A stretch of 7,377 nt of DNA, from contig CAMWKA010000082.1 of assembly GCA_947174725.1 (NCBI GenBank), forward strand, positions 1-7,377, given 5' to 3'. A program made the position numbers and the translations under genes. Shown in pieces: positions 5,987 through 7,377 of this stretch. Source of the DNA: an uncultured Lachnospiraceae bacterium (GTDB lineage Bacteria; Bacillota; Clostridia; Lachnospirales; Lachnospiraceae). The notes beneath the pieces were generated by a model, which worked only from the letters and a program-made list of their open reading frames with translations, did not search any database and was not told where the DNA came from. How positions within the stretch are numbered: position 1 is the first letter of the stretch; each line of letters starts with the position of its first letter.

Positions 5987-7150
5987 TTAATGTAACGAAT
6001 AATGAAAACCTGTCATCAGATAATATACCTTAACGATCTCCCATGCCCCTTCTTCCGTCTGGTGCATTATGATTATTTGCTTGTCCCATGATGCCAAAAA
6101 GCTGTACGCTCTAGTCGCTTCTTCTGTTATGACGTACAGATATTGTTCTCCATCATATGATCTTTCAAAGCCATATTTGATAGATAATGGAACAGCATCT
6201 GTATACCAGCAATACTGGGACGACTCGATTTCTATTTTTTCCACATCATTATTACTGAATTCTTCGCAGTTAAAACTGATACCCTCCAGAAAATCAATCG
6301 ATTCATCCTGTACGTTACTATATAGTTCATAAGGAGTGTACTCTGTCGGCGACTTTGCCAACACCATAGTATTCCAACAAGGATTATTTTCGTCAATAAG
6401 GGCACCATTTGGACGCACTGTCTCTACCTCATCATTCCACCATATTAAAGCACTATCTGACCTTATATAATACCTGCCCTCATAGGATAGTATACTATTG
6501 CCGTATTCAGAATTACCAACCGTAAGATCGATCCACTTACCTTCTACATTCTTATGAAAACACAAATACGACCACCCAGCGTTACCATTAGCTACACGAT
6601 GGAAATATTCATCTTCCCCGTCACCGTCAATATCAAGAATCTTCAGATATGTATAATCATAGGCATCCATCACAATATCTTTAATAGGATAATTATCCTT
6701 GTTCTCCTCTGTGATTTCCTCACAGTCAACAGCGTAATCGTTCCCGCTTTTACCATGTAACAGCATATCCTGCAGCTCTATAGGAACGTCATTATCTACA
6801 TAACCTTCTTCTATCGTGATCTTTCTCTGTATATCATGAATATCTGACCAGTTTGCAAGTGCCTCCTCCAGATTAATGATATCATCTTCTCCAATCATAT
6901 AAGTTGTTTCCGATGTTTCATTTTCGGATATCATATTTTCTGATACCGTATTTTCTGATATCTCATTTACAGCTGCCTCGCTGTCGAAGACTTCGTCCCC
7001 TGATATCACATTTTCCGATATTTTATTTTCTGATACAATACTATCTGAAAGTTGATTCGTAACGTCCTCAGGATCTCCTGAACATCCCCCTAAAAGGACC
7101 AACATACTGCTTCCCATCACCAACAAAATCTTTTTCATATTTGTACTCAT
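5987..7150 (-). CDS. Putative membrane-anchored lipoprotein with pentapeptide-repeat linker
   Basis: A predicted surface lipoprotein of 387 residues. The signal peptide (about 5-22: MKKILLVMGSS, then LVLLGGC) ends in a lipobox, with C23 as the lipidated residue. A disordered, Ser/Glu/Asn-rich linker (about 38-82) is built of five-residue units of the type x-I/V-S-E-N. The rest (about 90-387) is a soluble domain with DIDGDGEDE (173-181), resembling the Asp-rich calcium-binding loops of EF-hand or VCBS/FG-GAP proteins. It is rich in aromatic residues and I do not recognise a family. The ATG at 7150 is chosen because AAAGGAG lies 9 bases upstream; in-frame starts at 7180 and 7138 exist. The stop codon is 33 bases from the response regulator start, with no terminator between. 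Co-transcription suggests a role in signal input or in protecting the envelope, but function is unknown. Confidence 0.78.
   Translation of the reverse strand: MSTNMKKILLVMGSSMLVLLGGCSGDPEDVTNQLSDSIVSENKISENVISGDEVFDSEAAVNEISENTVSENMISENETSETTYMIGEDDIINLEEALANWSDIHDIQRKITIEEGYVDNDVPIELQDMLLHGKSGNDYAVDCEEITEENKDNYPIKDIVMDAYDYTYLKILDIDGDGEDEYFHRVANGNAGWSYLCFHKNVEGKWIDLTVGNSEYGNSILSYEGRYYIRSDSALIWWNDEVETVRPNGALIDENNPCWNTMVLAKSPTEYTPYELYSNVQDESIDFLEGISFNCEEFSNNDVEKIEIESSQYCWYTDAVPLSIKYGFERSYDGEQYLYVITEEATRAYSFLASWDKQIIIMHQTEEGAWEIVKVYYLMTGFHYSLH
6905..7039 (-). repeat. 15-base periodic repeat encoding a pentapeptide linker
   Basis: Nine in-phase 15-base units encode IVSEN, KISEN, VISGD, EVFDS, EAAVN, EISEN, TVSEN, MISEN and ETSET. 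Five units keep the DNA core ATTTTC-n-GATA on the plus strand (starting at 6920, 6935, 6950, 7010 and 7025), and the three or four in the middle have diverged but keep the phase. This points to tandem duplication followed by decay. Because units are multiples of three bases, gain or loss would only change linker length. Confidence 0.85.
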
Positions 7151-7159
7151 ACTAAGGAT

Positions 7160-7166
7160 CTCCTTT
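7160..7166 (-). promoter_or_regulatory. Ribosome binding site of the lipoprotein gene
   Basis: On the minus strand AAAGGAG lies 9 bases before the ATG at 7150. It favours this start over the in-frame ATGs at 7180 (upstream of the site) and 7138. Confidence 0.8.
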
Positions 7167-7203
7167 GCATACCCGCACATTTCTTATTTTCATACTGTTA
7201 TCT

Positions 7204-7377
7204 TTATTCTACTAAAAAATCAACGTGGATACTTGATTTTAAATTTACATTTTTCACACTCCAAAGATAGACAGGGGTTTCATCTATATAAATAACTCGT
7301 TCAACGCTAACAGGACTTCCATTGACTACTATGCTTTCTTCTATAGGTAAAGAGCAGATACCTACATATGTCATATC
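7204..7377 (-). CDS. 3' end of an unidentified gene, cut by the window edge
   Basis: One minus-strand frame is open from the window edge to a TAA at 7204-7206, giving at least 57 residues. The peptide looks like real protein, with alternating beta-type stretches (for example SIVVNGSPVSVERVIYID) and an end in SSIHVDFLVE. An ATG at 7374 exists but no ribosome binding site can be judged so near the edge, so the gene probably begins outside the window. It ends 53 bases before the lipoprotein start on the same strand, so both may belong to one transcript. I do not recognise the family. Confidence 0.5.
   Translation of the reverse strand, partial: DMTYVGICSLPIEESIVVNGSPVSVERVIYIDETPVYLWSVKNVNLKSSIHVDFLVE

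Overview
The window looks like chromosomal DNA of a low-GC Gram-positive anaerobe, probably a clostridial (Lachnospiraceae-like) gut bacterium. The grounds are strong AGGAG-type ribosome binding sites, AT-rich spacers, a lipobox lipoprotein, a secreted Amidase_3 enzyme with a Gram-positive-style signal peptide, and a two-component system next to an ABC-2 transporter. This taxonomic call is inference; there is no rRNA or other marker gene.

Layout. Bases 1-190 are AT-rich and non-coding as far as can be seen. They are dominated by a 99-base near-perfect palindrome (65-163) just upstream of the amidase ribosome binding site. The amidase gene (191-1231) is the only plus-strand gene. It ends 20 bases from the end of a convergent minus-strand block that fills the rest of the window. 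In transcription order (right to left) that block holds: the 3' end of an unidentified gene cut by the window edge (7204-7377); a lipoprotein with a pentapeptide-repeat linker (5987-7150); an OmpR-type response regulator (5273-5953); a sensor histidine kinase (4146-5285); a 182-base spacer with nested inverted repeats and a possible promoter; an ABC ATPase (3094-3963); a large ABC-2 permease with a long extracytoplasmic domain (1853-3076); and a small second permease (1252-1881).

How the genes may work together. The arrangement is that of a membrane-stress or antimicrobial-peptide response module. The kinase has two membrane segments and a short outside loop and would signal to the response regulator. 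The regulator would in turn control the downstream ATPase-permease-permease export system, most likely from the spacer at 3964-4145. The lipoprotein lies 33 bases upstream of the regulator on the same strand and may be co-transcribed, as an outside-facing partner or ligand binder. Substrate and signal are unknown. Gene overlaps (13 bases regulator/kinase, 29 bases permease/permease) point to translational coupling. The amidase is a separate peptidoglycan hydrolase unit.

No tRNA, rRNA, CRISPR array, transposase or convincing intrinsic terminator was found. The least ordinary elements are the amidase-leader palindrome, the nested inverted repeats in the ABC leader, and the 15-base periodic repeat in the lipoprotein gene.
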